From positions 1 through 64,000 of the forward strand of contig CAZSRZ010000009.1 in assembly GCA_964609085.1 (NCBI GenBank): a stretch of DNA of 64,000 nucleotides. Reading direction: 5' to 3'. The notes beneath the pieces are model-generated. The model saw only the letters and a program-made list of their open reading frames with translations. It was not told the DNA's origin and made no database searches. The translations under genes were made by a program, and so were the position numbers. The stretch is from JANPLG01 sp964609085 (GTDB lineage: Bacteria > Armatimonadota > SYMT01). The stretch's first letter is position 1. Each line of letters starts with the position of its first letter. Shown piece after piece: positions 17,746-26,280 of the stretch.

Positions 17746-18053
17746 CATGCACGGGACCAGGAGTGGGGACAGAGATGGGGTCAGGGATCGCGACAGCGAG
17801 ATCGGCCTCCGAAACAGATCTGCACGCTCCTCCGGGGCACGGCAGTTTGTGGATGCAATCAACACGAATAGGCGACGCGGACGTGCTTTCCCGTCCGATC
17901 GCGTAAAGAAAGTTGTCGCCGATCAGGGCAGCTCCGCCAGGCCCACGGGCTCCGCAAGGAATCCACCGGCAGACCACGGAACATGGGAAAGCTTGTCAAT
18001 TCAATCGAAAGCCCAGCGCAGCCTCAGGGCTGTGGGCAATCAGGAGTCAGCAA
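17746..18053. other. Spacer between the two PEP-CTERM paralogs
   Basis: About 308 bp without a supportable gene. I compared the last 70 bases before the second paralog with the c-di-GMP-I riboswitch consensus because of CGAAAGCCC and GCGCAGCC-like stretches, but the match is not convincing. Otherwise nothing recognised. Confidence 0.35.
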
Positions 18054-18668
18054 ATGAAACGCCTACTCTGGTCCGCCGCGTGCGGACTGGGGATGCTGCT
18101 GTTGGGTTCGGGCCCGGCGGCGGCAGAGACGTTCAGTCTCGACGCGCTCCCCGTGGGGACCGGGGCGACCGGGTCCTACGGCGTCACCGCGACGCGGGCC
18201 AGTACGGCCCTGCCGTTCACGGTAACCGTCACCAGCAGCAGCGCCCTCACCAACCAGGACGTGATCCAGCTCAACCTGAGCTTTTTCACGGCTCGGTGCG
18301 ATGACGGCTCGCTGGTGAACGCGACGGCCGGAGCCGGTTCGACGGCGGGCGGCGGCGACGCCACCGCTAACGGTGCGTGGAACTTCTCTCCGGGGCCGTC
18401 CGCGCTGTTCAGCAGCCCAGTCGGCACATCGATCCGAGTGACCAAGGCACCAGGCAGCAACTTGTTCACGGGCAGCGTCACGCTCGCCTCGAACGCGCTC
18501 ATCAAGAACTTCAAGGTCGACCTTACGGGTGACGGCAGCGTCACCTGGCAGGCATGTACCCTGGAGCCTCTGGATGGGGACCTCACCCCCGAGCCGGGCG
18601 CCCTGGCGCTACTGCTCCCGGGCCTCCTCCCGATGGGTCTCGCGCTGAAGCGGCTGCGCCGCAAGTAG
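18054..18668 (+). CDS. Exported PEP-CTERM sorting-domain protein
   Basis: A 204-residue protein with an N-terminal signal peptide (cleavage near PAAAETF), a beta-rich, Thr/Ser/Ala-rich body without recognised domain, and a C-terminal PEP-CTERM tail: TPEPGALALLLPGLLP, then a basic end LKRLRRK. AGGAG lies 8 nt before the ATG. Residues before the tail (KVDLTGDGSVTWQAC) match the partial neighbour at 17334-17682 almost position by position, so the two arose by duplication. Probably a surface or matrix protein released after exosortase cleavage, by analogy with the family; its specific role is unknown. Confidence 0.85.
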   Translation: MKRLLWSAACGLGMLLLGSGPAAAETFSLDALPVGTGATGSYGVTATRASTALPFTVTVTSSSALTNQDVIQLNLSFFTARCDDGSLVNATAGAGSTAGGGDATANGAWNFSPGPSALFSSPVGTSIRVTKAPGSNLFTGSVTLASNALIKNFKVDLTGDGSVTWQACTLEPLDGDLTPEPGALALLLPGLLPMGLALKRLRRK

Positions 18669-18709
18669 CGGAATCTCGCGTGCCGGTCCCGAAGCCGGCG
18701 CGGTGAGTT

Positions 18710-18745
18710 GATTACGGCCCGCTGTCCGGACAGCGGGCCGTAATC
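18710..18745. terminator. 36-bp perfect palindrome, bidirectional terminator
   Basis: GATTACGGCCCGCTGTCC at 18710-18727 is followed immediately by its exact reverse complement at 18728-18745. It lies between the convergent ends of the PEP-CTERM gene (18668) and the transglutaminase gene (18762), so it can act on both transcripts. Confidence 0.8.
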
Positions 18746-18761
18746 TTGTACCCGCCTGGCT

Positions 18762-19748
18762 TCATTGCTGCTGCTGTTGCTGCGCCTGAATCTGCTGTGC
18801 CAGGCTGACCCTCGGGGGCTTCCGTGCGGCCCGGGTCACCCGTTCAGGCGTGGTCCGTGCGGGCGTTGCGACACTCCTGGCAGTCCATTGCAGTCGCGGG
18901 GACAGTGCTTCCGCCGTCGTCTGGGCAACACGCACCCGCACCGACATCACCTCGGCCGCGACGCCACGAAACAGCCCCTTGTTCGGTGGCACGTCCCGAT
19001 AATCGCGCCCAACGCCGATCCTCACCCAGCGCTCTCCGACCACAGTGTCATGCGTGGGATCCACCCCCAGCCAACCTTCGCCGGGACAGAAGATCTCACA
19101 CCACGCATGGCTGGCGGTCGCCTCCTCTCCTTCCTCCTCCGGCAGAACATAGCCGCTCACGTAGCGCGCCGCGTACCCCAGGTGTCGTGCCGAGGCAATC
19201 GTGAGGTGGGCAAAATCCTGACACACTCCCCCACCGACCTCGAGGAGGTGCTGGATCGGCGACGAGGCATCGGTCACCTCTCCCTCGTATCTGAACCGGC
19301 CGTGGATCTCATGTTGGAGCGCCGTCGCGGCCTCGCGCGGTCCGAGGCGGCGCAACCCCTCCAGGGGCTGGACAAAGTCGAGGAACTTCTCGCACGGTTC
19401 GGTCAGCGGCGTCGGCTGGCGAAAGTCGTGAAGCTCCAGGTACACGGCGGGCTGCGCCAGTTCCGCTTCCGTCCACGCCGGCCCCCGGAAAGCCTCGTCC
19501 CTGGTCTCGACCACACTCTCAAACGTCATCACCAGTCGGTCGTGCCCGTTCGGCACATTGAGGTAGGCAACCACGTTCCCGTAGGCGTCCACGTACTCCC
19601 GGATCGGGCGGGTGGGCGCCGATCGGCGGCGGTGTTGCAGCAGATGCTGCGACCCGTCCGTCAACGGGGTCAGCCGCAACTCCAGGTAACTCTCGGTAAC
19701 GGACTCGGAGTAGTGGAAGTCGGTTTCGTGGACGATCTCGATCAGCAT
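18762..19748 (-). CDS. Transglutaminase-like cysteine peptidase
   Basis: A 328-residue protein with the bacterial transglutaminase N-terminal beta domain (residues 1-90, beginning MLIEIVHETDFHYSESV) and a transglutaminase-like core with the full triad: Cys176 in GGVCQDFAH, His214 in ASHAWCEIF and an Asp in VDPTHDT. The C-terminus ends in a short polyglutamine run (QQIQAQQQQQQ). Such proteins accompany alpha-E and circularly permuted ATP-grasp proteins in a widespread operon thought to make or process an unknown peptide-like product. The ATG at 19748 leaves 10 bp after the alpha-E stop; a longer frame from 19820 would overlap it. Confidence 0.9.
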   Translation of the reverse strand: MLIEIVHETDFHYSESVTESYLELRLTPLTDGSQHLLQHRRRSAPTRPIREYVDAYGNVVAYLNVPNGHDRLVMTFESVVETRDEAFRGPAWTEAELAQPAVYLELHDFRQPTPLTEPCEKFLDFVQPLEGLRRLGPREAATALQHEIHGRFRYEGEVTDASSPIQHLLEVGGGVCQDFAHLTIASARHLGYAARYVSGYVLPEEEGEEATASHAWCEIFCPGEGWLGVDPTHDTVVGERWVRIGVGRDYRDVPPNKGLFRGVAAEVMSVRVRVAQTTAEALSPRLQWTARSVATPARTTPERVTRAARKPPRVSLAQQIQAQQQQQQ

Positions 19749-19758
19749 GGGAAGGATC

Positions 19759-20697
19759 TCACGGAAAGTACTGACCCTGGACAGCGGCGCTGATCTGCGC
19801 CTGGCGCAGCACGATGTCATCCAGGTAGTCGGTCAGCCCCCTGGCCATCACCTCGTCAATGGAGGCAAAGCGGAGCTCTGCGAGCAGCCGACCTGAGAGT
19901 TGCTCGGCTTCACTGCTGAAGACATCCTGCGGCGTGCCGCTGAGGGTGTGCAAGTTTCGGCCGATTTCTTGGACGCAGAACTCCACCGAGCGAGGGAATC
20001 GCGAGTCGAGGAGGAGGAAGCCAGCCACTGCGGCAGCAGAGAGAGAGTGCCCGGCGCGGCTAAACGCCTCCATGCCGGAGCAGGTGCGGAGAATCGCCGT
20101 CAGGTGCATCGTGTCGAAGACCGGCCCCTCGGCGGTCACCTCCTGCAGGGCGGGATGCTGGAACATCGCGCCCAGCATACCGGGCGTCATGCTGCCGCGC
20201 TCCACGTGCCCTCCAAGCGTGAGGAAGAGCCACTCGTCGGCACGAAGCATGGCGCTGTCGCGCAGCCCGTGATAGAGGTGCACCATGTTGAGAACTCGCC
20301 GGAGCAGTGAGAGCTGCGTCGCCTCTTCGGGATGCTGCCCCTGCTCGCCCTGCATGCGCAGGTACAAGATGTTCAGCTCTTCCCAAAGCTCGCTGGGAAT
20401 GGCGTCCCGAACCACCCGTGCATTCTCTCTGGCTCGCTCGACACAGGAGATCAGGCTGCGCGGAGTCTCGCTGCCGAAGACGATCCTGTGGGAGGTCAGG
20501 GCCCGTCGCTCTTCCCCCGCCTCCTCGCCCAGGATCAGCCGATGCGCCACCTGCCAGCACTGATCGGAAGCAAGGTGCGAGAGCCCCCGGAGTTCCTGGG
20601 CGTAACCGTGGGTCACCCACAGGAAGCGTCCGGCGCATTCCGAACGCTCCAGGTAGCGACCCAGCCAGTAGAGCGAGCTGGCGACGCGGCTTAGCAT
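19759..20697 (-). CDS. Alpha-E domain-containing protein (DUF403)
   Basis: A 312-residue all-helical protein starting MLSRVASSLYWLGRYLERSE, the signature of the alpha-E family. These proteins are rich in conserved Glu/Arg and are encoded beside circularly permuted ATP-grasp enzymes and transglutaminases; comparative genomics has proposed a role in synthesis of a peptide-like metabolite, but no reaction is established. It starts 18 bp after the ATP-grasp stop and ends 10 bp before the transglutaminase start, so the three form one operon. Confidence 0.92.
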   Translation of the reverse strand: MLSRVASSLYWLGRYLERSECAGRFLWVTHGYAQELRGLSHLASDQCWQVAHRLILGEEAGEERRALTSHRIVFGSETPRSLISCVERARENARVVRDAIPSELWEELNILYLRMQGEQGQHPEEATQLSLLRRVLNMVHLYHGLRDSAMLRADEWLFLTLGGHVERGSMTPGMLGAMFQHPALQEVTAEGPVFDTMHLTAILRTCSGMEAFSRAGHSLSAAAVAGFLLLDSRFPRSVEFCVQEIGRNLHTLSGTPQDVFSSEAEQLSGRLLAELRFASIDEVMARGLTDYLDDIVLRQAQISAAVQGQYFP

Positions 20698-20715
20698 GGG
20701 GAATTCATGTTCGGC

Positions 20716-22167
20716 TCAGTCACGGAGTACCCACGTATCCTTGCTGCCCCCACCCTGGGAAGAGTTGACCACGAGTGACCCTTTGCGCAGTGCAACCCGC
20801 GTGAGTCCGCCGGGAAGCACGTAGATCTCCTCTCCGTAGAGGATGTAGGGCCGCAAATCAACGTGGCGGCCCTCAAGCCGGTCGCCTACCCAGGTCGGAT
20901 GCTGGGAGAGGCTGATCACGGGCTGCGCGATGTAGGCCCTCGGCTCGGCCTGGACCCGGCGGCGGAAGTCGTCCAGCTCGGCCTGACTCGCTGCGGGGCC
21001 GATCAGCATCCCGTAGCCGCCCGCCTCATCGACGCGCTTCACCACCAACTCCGCCAGATGGGTCAGCACATGATCCAGCACCGCCGGTTCCGTCGGCAGG
21101 TAGGTCTCCACGTTCGCCAGGATCGGTTCCTCGCCCAGATAGTAACGGATGATCTCCGGGACGAAGGCATAGACCGCCTTGTCGTCCGCGATGCCGCTCC
21201 CGAGTGAGTTGGCCAGCGCGACATTACCGCTCCGGTAGGCATTCACGATCCCTGTGACCCCCAGCGCACTGTCGGGTCGGAAGACGATGGGATCGATGTA
21301 GTCGTCGTCGATGCGACGGTAGAGCACATCGACGCGCTGCAGGCCGCGGGTGGTCCGCATGTAGACCACATCATCATCCACCAGCAGGTCGCCGCCCTCA
21401 ACCAGCTCGATGCCCATCTGCTTCGCCAGGTAGGTGTGCTCGAAGTAGGCGGAGTTGAAAACCCCGGGGGTAAGGACAGCGGCGACGGGCTCATCCGCGT
21501 GGGCCGGCGCGATGTGCTCGAGCACCGATCGGAGCACGTGCGAGTAGTCCTGGACCGGTCGGACGTCGTAGCCGTCGAACAGTTCGGGGAAGAGCCGCTG
21601 CATGGCGAGCCGCCCCTCCAGAACGTAGGAGACCCCGGATGGACAGCGGAGATTGTCCTCCAGCACGAGATACGTCCCATCCCGGTCCCGGATGAGATCG
21701 GTGCCGCAAACGTGGACGTAGATGTCGTGCGGAACGGGGACATGCCGCCACTCCCTCCGGAAGTGCTTCGCGCCAAGGACGAGGTCGATCGGGACTCTGC
21801 CGTCCCGGAGGATCAACTGCTCGTGGTAGATATCGTGGAGGAAGCGGTTGAGGGCGAATAGCCGCTGTTTGAGGCCCGCCTCCACGTGCGCCCACTCGTC
21901 GGCGGGGACGATCCTGGGCACGGGGTCGAAGGGGAACGCCCGATCAATGCCGGCGCGGTCGCCGTAGACGGTGAACGTGGTGCCGCGATGCAGAAAGAAG
22001 GAGTCGGTGGCGCGCTGGCGAGCCACACGCGTGGCCTGAGGCAGGCGGTCGAGCGTGGCGGCGAGCGCACGGTAATGGGGCCGCACGTCTCCACGGGCAT
22101 CCACTGCCTCGTCGAAGACTCGGCCTTCCGTGGCGGGTTCCGTGTCGTAGTGTGCGAAGACCGGCAT
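20716..22167 (-). CDS. Circularly permuted ATP-grasp enzyme (DUF404/DUF407 type)
   Basis: A 483-residue protein of the circularly permuted ATP-grasp type 2 family. Recognisable blocks are FDPVPRIVPADEW, HDIYVHVCGTDLIRDRDG, VLEDNLRCPSGVSYVLE, LTPGVFNSAYFEH and, near the end, ALRKGSLVVNSSQGGGSKDTWVL. ATP-grasp enzymes ligate a carboxylate to an amine; the substrate of this one is unknown. It is the first gene of the three-gene operon with the alpha-E and transglutaminase genes. The ATG at 22167 is used; a GTG six codons upstream (22185) is possible. Confidence 0.92.
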   Translation of the reverse strand: MPVFAHYDTEPATEGRVFDEAVDARGDVRPHYRALAATLDRLPQATRVARQRATDSFFLHRGTTFTVYGDRAGIDRAFPFDPVPRIVPADEWAHVEAGLKQRLFALNRFLHDIYHEQLILRDGRVPIDLVLGAKHFRREWRHVPVPHDIYVHVCGTDLIRDRDGTYLVLEDNLRCPSGVSYVLEGRLAMQRLFPELFDGYDVRPVQDYSHVLRSVLEHIAPAHADEPVAAVLTPGVFNSAYFEHTYLAKQMGIELVEGGDLLVDDDVVYMRTTRGLQRVDVLYRRIDDDYIDPIVFRPDSALGVTGIVNAYRSGNVALANSLGSGIADDKAVYAFVPEIIRYYLGEEPILANVETYLPTEPAVLDHVLTHLAELVVKRVDEAGGYGMLIGPAASQAELDDFRRRVQAEPRAYIAQPVISLSQHPTWVGDRLEGRHVDLRPYILYGEEIYVLPGGLTRVALRKGSLVVNSSQGGGSKDTWVLRD

Positions 22168-22387
22168 CGAGTTGCGCGTGCCCACAGGTCAGATATCGAG
22201 ATCCGCAGCCCAGAATCAAGCGAGCGGGACCGCACAGTATTCGAGGGGAGAAGCCCGGTTTCATCCCCGGGGGCCGGCGTCTCGCGATTCCGCTGGTGCT
22301 AGGCGGCCGGAATGGGCTGCAGAGTCGCCCCTGGACAGGCATTATCCCGCATGGACCTTCCGCGCTCTGCTCCCTAGCCCCGACACC

Positions 22388-23455
22388 ATGCACTGGATCC
22401 CCTTCCCGGATGAGCGACTCATCGTGAGCGGTCTGCCCTTCTGGGCAGAGACGCGGCCCGAGCTTCAACGGCTCCCGAACCGCGTGCGCGGGTCCATCCA
22501 CGAACCGGTGTTCGCACAGGCGCTGGCGCCTGCGGGGGCACGGATTCGCTTCAGCAGTGATACGGGCAGCCTCGCCGTTCGCCTCCGCTATCCGGAGACT
22601 CCGAAGGGGCGCGGCGTCATTCCGGCCGGACAGGCGGGTGTGGACCTGTATGTGAATGATCGATATTGGGCTACGACCGTCCCCGGAGAGAAGCCCGAGA
22701 TCGAAGATCCGCTTGTCAGCGGTGCCACCCGGCGCCTCCGCGACTTTGTGCTCTACCTGCCGCTCACAGCGCCCCTTTCGCTCACCGCCATCGGTCTGGA
22801 CGACGGCGCGAGGATCGAGCCGCCCAGACCCTTTGCCGCCAGCTCGCCGATCGTTTGCTTCGGCGGCGAAGTCACGGCGGGGGGTTCCGCCAGCCGAACC
22901 GGGCTTGCCTTTCCGGCGATCCTGGGCCGAGAGCTCAATCTGGACATCGTCAACTTCGGATTCCGCGGTGCCGGCCGACCGGATCGGGAGTTCGCCGGAT
23001 TGCTCGGCGAAGTCGAAGCCCACAGCTACCTTCTCGACCTGGGGCGCGACGAGCAAGATCCGGAGCGGATTCGGGACGGCCTCCCGGCTTTTCTCCTGGC
23101 CCTCCGGGAGGTGCGACCGGATACCCCGATCTTCTGCATGACCCCCATCTTCGACTCGGTCGAACACTACCAGGAGGAGGCGAGGGAGCGACTGGAACTG
23201 CGCCGCCAGATGATTCGCAATACGGTCACGCTCCAGCGGATGAACGGGGACGCCCACCTTGTCCTCATTGAGGGGCATGACCTGCTTGGTCCCAAGGACG
23301 ACGAGGGACTCGTGGACGGCACCAGCCCGAACGATCTGGGTTGCAAGTCGATTGCCGTCTCCCTGAAGGCGGCCATGCGGCGATCCCTGCGTCCGCGCCC
23401 GGTGCCGCCGCCGTCGCGCGCAGTGAACCAACGCCCGGTTCACGCGTCAAGGTGA
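22388..23455 (+). CDS. SGNH-hydrolase-fold protein lacking catalytic Ser and His (probable pseudoenzyme)
   Basis: A 355-residue cytoplasmic-looking protein with an N-terminal beta-sandwich (residues ~1-140; GVDLYVNDRYWATT) and an SGNH/GDSL lipase-like domain. In related esterases block I reads GSSIT; here it is GGEVT with Glu161 where the nucleophile serine belongs. The C-terminal catalytic DxxH block, normally DGTHPND, reads DGTSPND with Ser313 in place of the histidine, while Asp310 remains. The surrounding sequence is well kept (SRTGLAFPAILGRELNLDIVNFGFRG), so it is not a decayed gene. It likely binds a carbohydrate ester or has another function. The start ATG at 22388 follows a divergent spacer. 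Confidence 0.8.
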   Translation: MHWIPFPDERLIVSGLPFWAETRPELQRLPNRVRGSIHEPVFAQALAPAGARIRFSSDTGSLAVRLRYPETPKGRGVIPAGQAGVDLYVNDRYWATTVPGEKPEIEDPLVSGATRRLRDFVLYLPLTAPLSLTAIGLDDGARIEPPRPFAASSPIVCFGGEVTAGGSASRTGLAFPAILGRELNLDIVNFGFRGAGRPDREFAGLLGEVEAHSYLLDLGRDEQDPERIRDGLPAFLLALREVRPDTPIFCMTPIFDSVEHYQEEARERLELRRQMIRNTVTLQRMNGDAHLVLIEGHDLLGPKDDEGLVDGTSPNDLGCKSIAVSLKAAMRRSLRPRPVPPPSRAVNQRPVHASR

Positions 23456-23534
23456 GTGATCCCGCCCAACCCGGCCATCCCCTGCCGGCCGTGCCGTCAT
23501 CCGGGATCGTCCGTTACCGATCTGGAGAGACCGC

Positions 23535-24368
23535 ATGATCACCCGACGATCGGTCCTGTTTGGGGCCGGCACCCTGCTCCCCGCCGTGACCGCTTGCACC
23601 CAGCAGGCCGTGCGAGAAGAGCGGAACATCGCCTACTTCACCGGGGCCGACGCGGATCCCGTGCGTCATCGGCTCGATCTCTATCTTCCCCCGGCGGCAG
23701 AGAAGAAACCGCCGCTCTTGCTGTTCGTGCACGGCGGCGCATGGACGAGTGGGAGCAAAGACCTCTACGCCGCACTCGGCCGCGCCTATGCCGGTCGCGG
23801 CATCGCCGTTGCCGCCGCCAACTACCGGCTGTCCCCCGCGGTCAAACACCCCGAGCACGCTCGAGACGTGGCCCGGGCGATCGGCTGGTTGGCACGGAAT
23901 GCCGATGCCCGAGGCTTCGACGCTACCCGACTCTTCGCTTCCGGCCACTCTGCCGGCGGTCATCTGGTTGCGCTGATCGCACTGGATCCAACCTACCTGA
24001 AGGCTGAAGGCCTCACCCCGAGTCGCCTCAAAGGCGTGATCGGCATCAGCGGCCCCTACATCCTGGCGGGACGCTCCTTCGAACAGGTCTTCGGCGATGA
24101 CGCGGCCGCCCGCCGCGGGGCATTCCCGCTGAACCACCTGGACGATCTGCCGGCGAAGGAGATGCCCCGGTTCCTCATCCTCGTCGGCGACCGTGACCTG
24201 CCGGGGCTCCAACCATCGGCCAGGCTGCTGGCGAAGGGGCTGAAGGATCGAGGCGCGGACGTCCGCGAAGAGACCCTGGCAGACCGGGATCACATCTCCA
24301 TCATCACCCGGATCGCCGCCGAGGGGGACCCCGGCGGGAGCGCGGTGGAGAAGTTCGTAAAGAGCTGA
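23535..24368 (+). CDS. Exported alpha/beta hydrolase (BD-FAE/carboxylesterase-like lipoprotein)
   Basis: A 277-residue alpha/beta hydrolase. The N-terminus has a twin-arginine-like motif (TRRSVLFGAG) running into a lipobox VTAC (Cys21), so it is probably a Tat-exported lipoprotein. The oxyanion motif is HGGAW, the nucleophile elbow GHSAGGH, and the likely catalytic His lies in DRDHISII. The family hydrolyses carboxylic esters, including kynurenine-formamidase-like and feruloyl esterase members; the substrate here is unknown. It is followed after 11 bp by a glycosidase-like gene, suggesting joint work on a polysaccharide. Confidence 0.87.
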   Translation: MITRRSVLFGAGTLLPAVTACTQQAVREERNIAYFTGADADPVRHRLDLYLPPAAEKKPPLLLFVHGGAWTSGSKDLYAALGRAYAGRGIAVAAANYRLSPAVKHPEHARDVARAIGWLARNADARGFDATRLFASGHSAGGHLVALIALDPTYLKAEGLTPSRLKGVIGISGPYILAGRSFEQVFGDDAAARRGAFPLNHLDDLPAKEMPRFLILVGDRDLPGLQPSARLLAKGLKDRGADVREETLADRDHISIITRIAAEGDPGGSAVEKFVKS

Positions 24369-24379
24369 AGCAGAGTCGG

Positions 24380-25900
24380 ATGAAGCCACATCGGCTGTGC
24401 CCAGGTCTCGCGCTGATCGGCTGCCTGATGGGCGCGGAGGCCGGGCCGCAGGCTGTTCCAATGCGAATCGGCGCGGAGTACGCGATGCCGGGAGTCGCCG
24501 CGCGTATGGCCGAGACCGGCCTCACCGCGTTGAAGCACTATCCGGAGCACGTCGCCTGGGATCGCATGCAGAGATCCGCGGAAGCACCTTTGGACTTCAC
24601 CGCCCTGGATCGGTTGGTCCGCGAGTCGCACTCCTGCGGATTCCTCGACCTGATGCTCGCGCTGAAGCCGCAAAACCGCTGGGCGAGCCGGAACTTCCTG
24701 CTCAACTTCGCGCCGCAGCCACGTTACTGGCCCCAGTTTGAGCGGTGGATCAGCGCCACTGTCGAGCGCTACGACGGCGATGGTCGCGAGGACATGCCCG
24801 GGCTGCGTCGACCCGTCCGGTGGTTTGAGATCGGGACGGAGTTCTCGACGTATGAGCCGGAGCCGACCACCGACTACCTCGACTTGCTCCGACGCGCCGC
24901 GGCTTCAGCCCGGGCCGCTTCCCCCGAAGTCCGCCTAATGCATGCGGCCTTCCTCACCACGACGGTGTTCGCGAAGGATCCCCCGGCGGCACAGTATGAG
25001 CGAGCCTTTGAGGCGGCCCCAGCGCGGATCATGCACAAGAAGCTGGCGGACATTCGCCGCGTGCTCGACCATCCGGAGTGGTTCGACGCCGCCAACATCC
25101 ACGCGCTGGGTGAGCCCGAGGAGATCGAACCGATGTGCCGGTGGCTGCGGTGGGAGATGGCCCGGCGCAAGTACGACCGCCCCATCATCATCTCGGACAC
25201 GATGGTCAATCCCCTGATCGCCTGGGGACCAGCCACACGAAGTGGCGATGACCCGGCCCGACTGGGGCTGCTCATCCCGCCAGCACGGGAGGAGGATCGA
25301 CCCGCACTCGCCGCGACGTTCCGCAAGCTGACGGCGAACGATCGTCTCACCGTTGCCTGGGCGCGCGAGCGCTGTGCTGCGGATGTCATCAAAATGTGCA
25401 TCGTCGCGGCAAGCCAGAAGGTCGCCTGGATCAATACGGCCTACATCGAGGATCTCGCCTGGCTCAAGCTCCCCCTCGCCCAGGCGGGGGCCGGGCTCGG
25501 GGCCTGGTCGGGCATGCTCGACACGCAGGCAGATGCGCGGACGGAAGAGCGGCGCGTCCGTGGAGTCTATCCGCCCTATGTCGCGCTGCGGCGAGTGGTT
25601 CGCGCGCTGGGTGACGTCGCCTCCGTTACCCGCGTGTCAACAGCGGACCAGCGGGTCTACCTCTACCGACTCGAAGGTGGCGGCGGGAGTGAGTGGGTCG
25701 GCTGGTTACGGCCGGGGCGAGTAAACCTGCCTGGAACGCCGACGCCCAGCGCGGCGATGCCGACCGACGCCCTGCCGCGATCGTTGTTGGCGGAGCACCC
25801 CATCACGGGCCGGACGATCCCGGCCGGCGAACCCCCGCTCCTGGATCCGATGCCACGATTCTTCCGGCCGGCATCCAGCTCCAACCCCCGGTTGCCCTGA
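24380..25900 (+). CDS. Exported glycoside-hydrolase-like TIM-barrel protein
   Basis: A 506-residue protein with a short hydrophobic N-terminus (residues ~5-22) consistent with a signal peptide. The body looks like a clan-A (beta/alpha)8 glycosidase: early strand GLTALKHYPEHVAWDRM, a WFEIGTEFSTYEPEPTTDYLDLLR segment where the acid/base Glu usually follows W-E-I-G-N, and a later strand PIIISDTMVNP where the nucleophile Glu would be expected but an Asp appears. No CAZy family can be assigned by eye, so activity is uncertain. It sits 11 bp after the esterase gene. Confidence 0.6.
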   Translation: MKPHRLCPGLALIGCLMGAEAGPQAVPMRIGAEYAMPGVAARMAETGLTALKHYPEHVAWDRMQRSAEAPLDFTALDRLVRESHSCGFLDLMLALKPQNRWASRNFLLNFAPQPRYWPQFERWISATVERYDGDGREDMPGLRRPVRWFEIGTEFSTYEPEPTTDYLDLLRRAAASARAASPEVRLMHAAFLTTTVFAKDPPAAQYERAFEAAPARIMHKKLADIRRVLDHPEWFDAANIHALGEPEEIEPMCRWLRWEMARRKYDRPIIISDTMVNPLIAWGPATRSGDDPARLGLLIPPAREEDRPALAATFRKLTANDRLTVAWARERCAADVIKMCIVAASQKVAWINTAYIEDLAWLKLPLAQAGAGLGAWSGMLDTQADARTEERRVRGVYPPYVALRRVVRALGDVASVTRVSTADQRVYLYRLEGGGGSEWVGWLRPGRVNLPGTPTPSAAMPTDALPRSLLAEHPITGRTIPAGEPPLLDPMPRFFRPASSSNPRLP

Positions 25901-26004
25901 CTCTGTTGAGGAATCTCCCACTCCGGGAACTTCCGACACCGAGTCCGCATTGAGTAGGTGATGCGGCGGCGGGGCCACCCGGTCGCGCCGCGGAAGGATG
26001 GGTG

Positions 26005-26280
26005 ATGATAGGGCCGGATCGTTACACCTGCGAGCAAGCCTTCCAGCGGTTGGACGACTACCTGGACAGAGAGATCTCGCCTGTGGAGATGGGCCACGTC
26101 GAGGAGCACCTACGGCTTTGCGAGGTCTGTGCCCAGGAGTTCCGATTCGAAGCTGGCCTGATCCGGACCCTGCGCGCCCGATTGGCGCGCATCCAGGCTC
26201 CCGACGGCATGATGGGCCGCATCTCCGAACTACTCTCCGCCGAAGGCCAGGCCGATCCCCCAGAGGAGGGACCCCGATGA
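26005..26280 (+). CDS. Zinc-binding anti-sigma factor (zf-HC2)
   Basis: A 91-residue protein with the zf-HC2 motif: Cys in YTCEQAFQRLDDYLDRE, then HVEEHLRLCEVC (H-x3-H-x3-C-x2-C arrangement). Such domains bind and inhibit ECF sigma factors, and some (RsrA/ChrR type) release sigma when cysteines are oxidised. No membrane helix follows, so it is cytosolic. ATG at 26005 has GGAAGGA six bases upstream. Its stop overlaps the next gene's start (ATGA), and a sigma factor gene is two genes downstream; they are almost certainly partners. Confidence 0.87.
   Translation: MIGPDRYTCEQAFQRLDDYLDREISPVEMGHVEEHLRLCEVCAQEFRFEAGLIRTLRARLARIQAPDGMMGRISELLSAEGQADPPEEGPR

Noticed and set aside
17585..17977. Minus-strand frame over the PEP-CTERM tail and spacer
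   Set aside because: It overlaps a supported gene and a terminator, and its translation has no family features.
17980..18053. c-di-GMP-I riboswitch before the second PEP-CTERM gene
   Set aside because: Only short resemblances (CGAAAGCCC, GCGCAGCC); the core and tetraloop receptor could not be placed.
25926..25950. GGAAC element upstream of the anti-sigma gene as an autoregulated ECF promoter
   Set aside because: GGAAC at 25926-25930 is present, but the nearest GTC is only 12 bp away rather than the usual 16-17 bp, so the pair does not fit.
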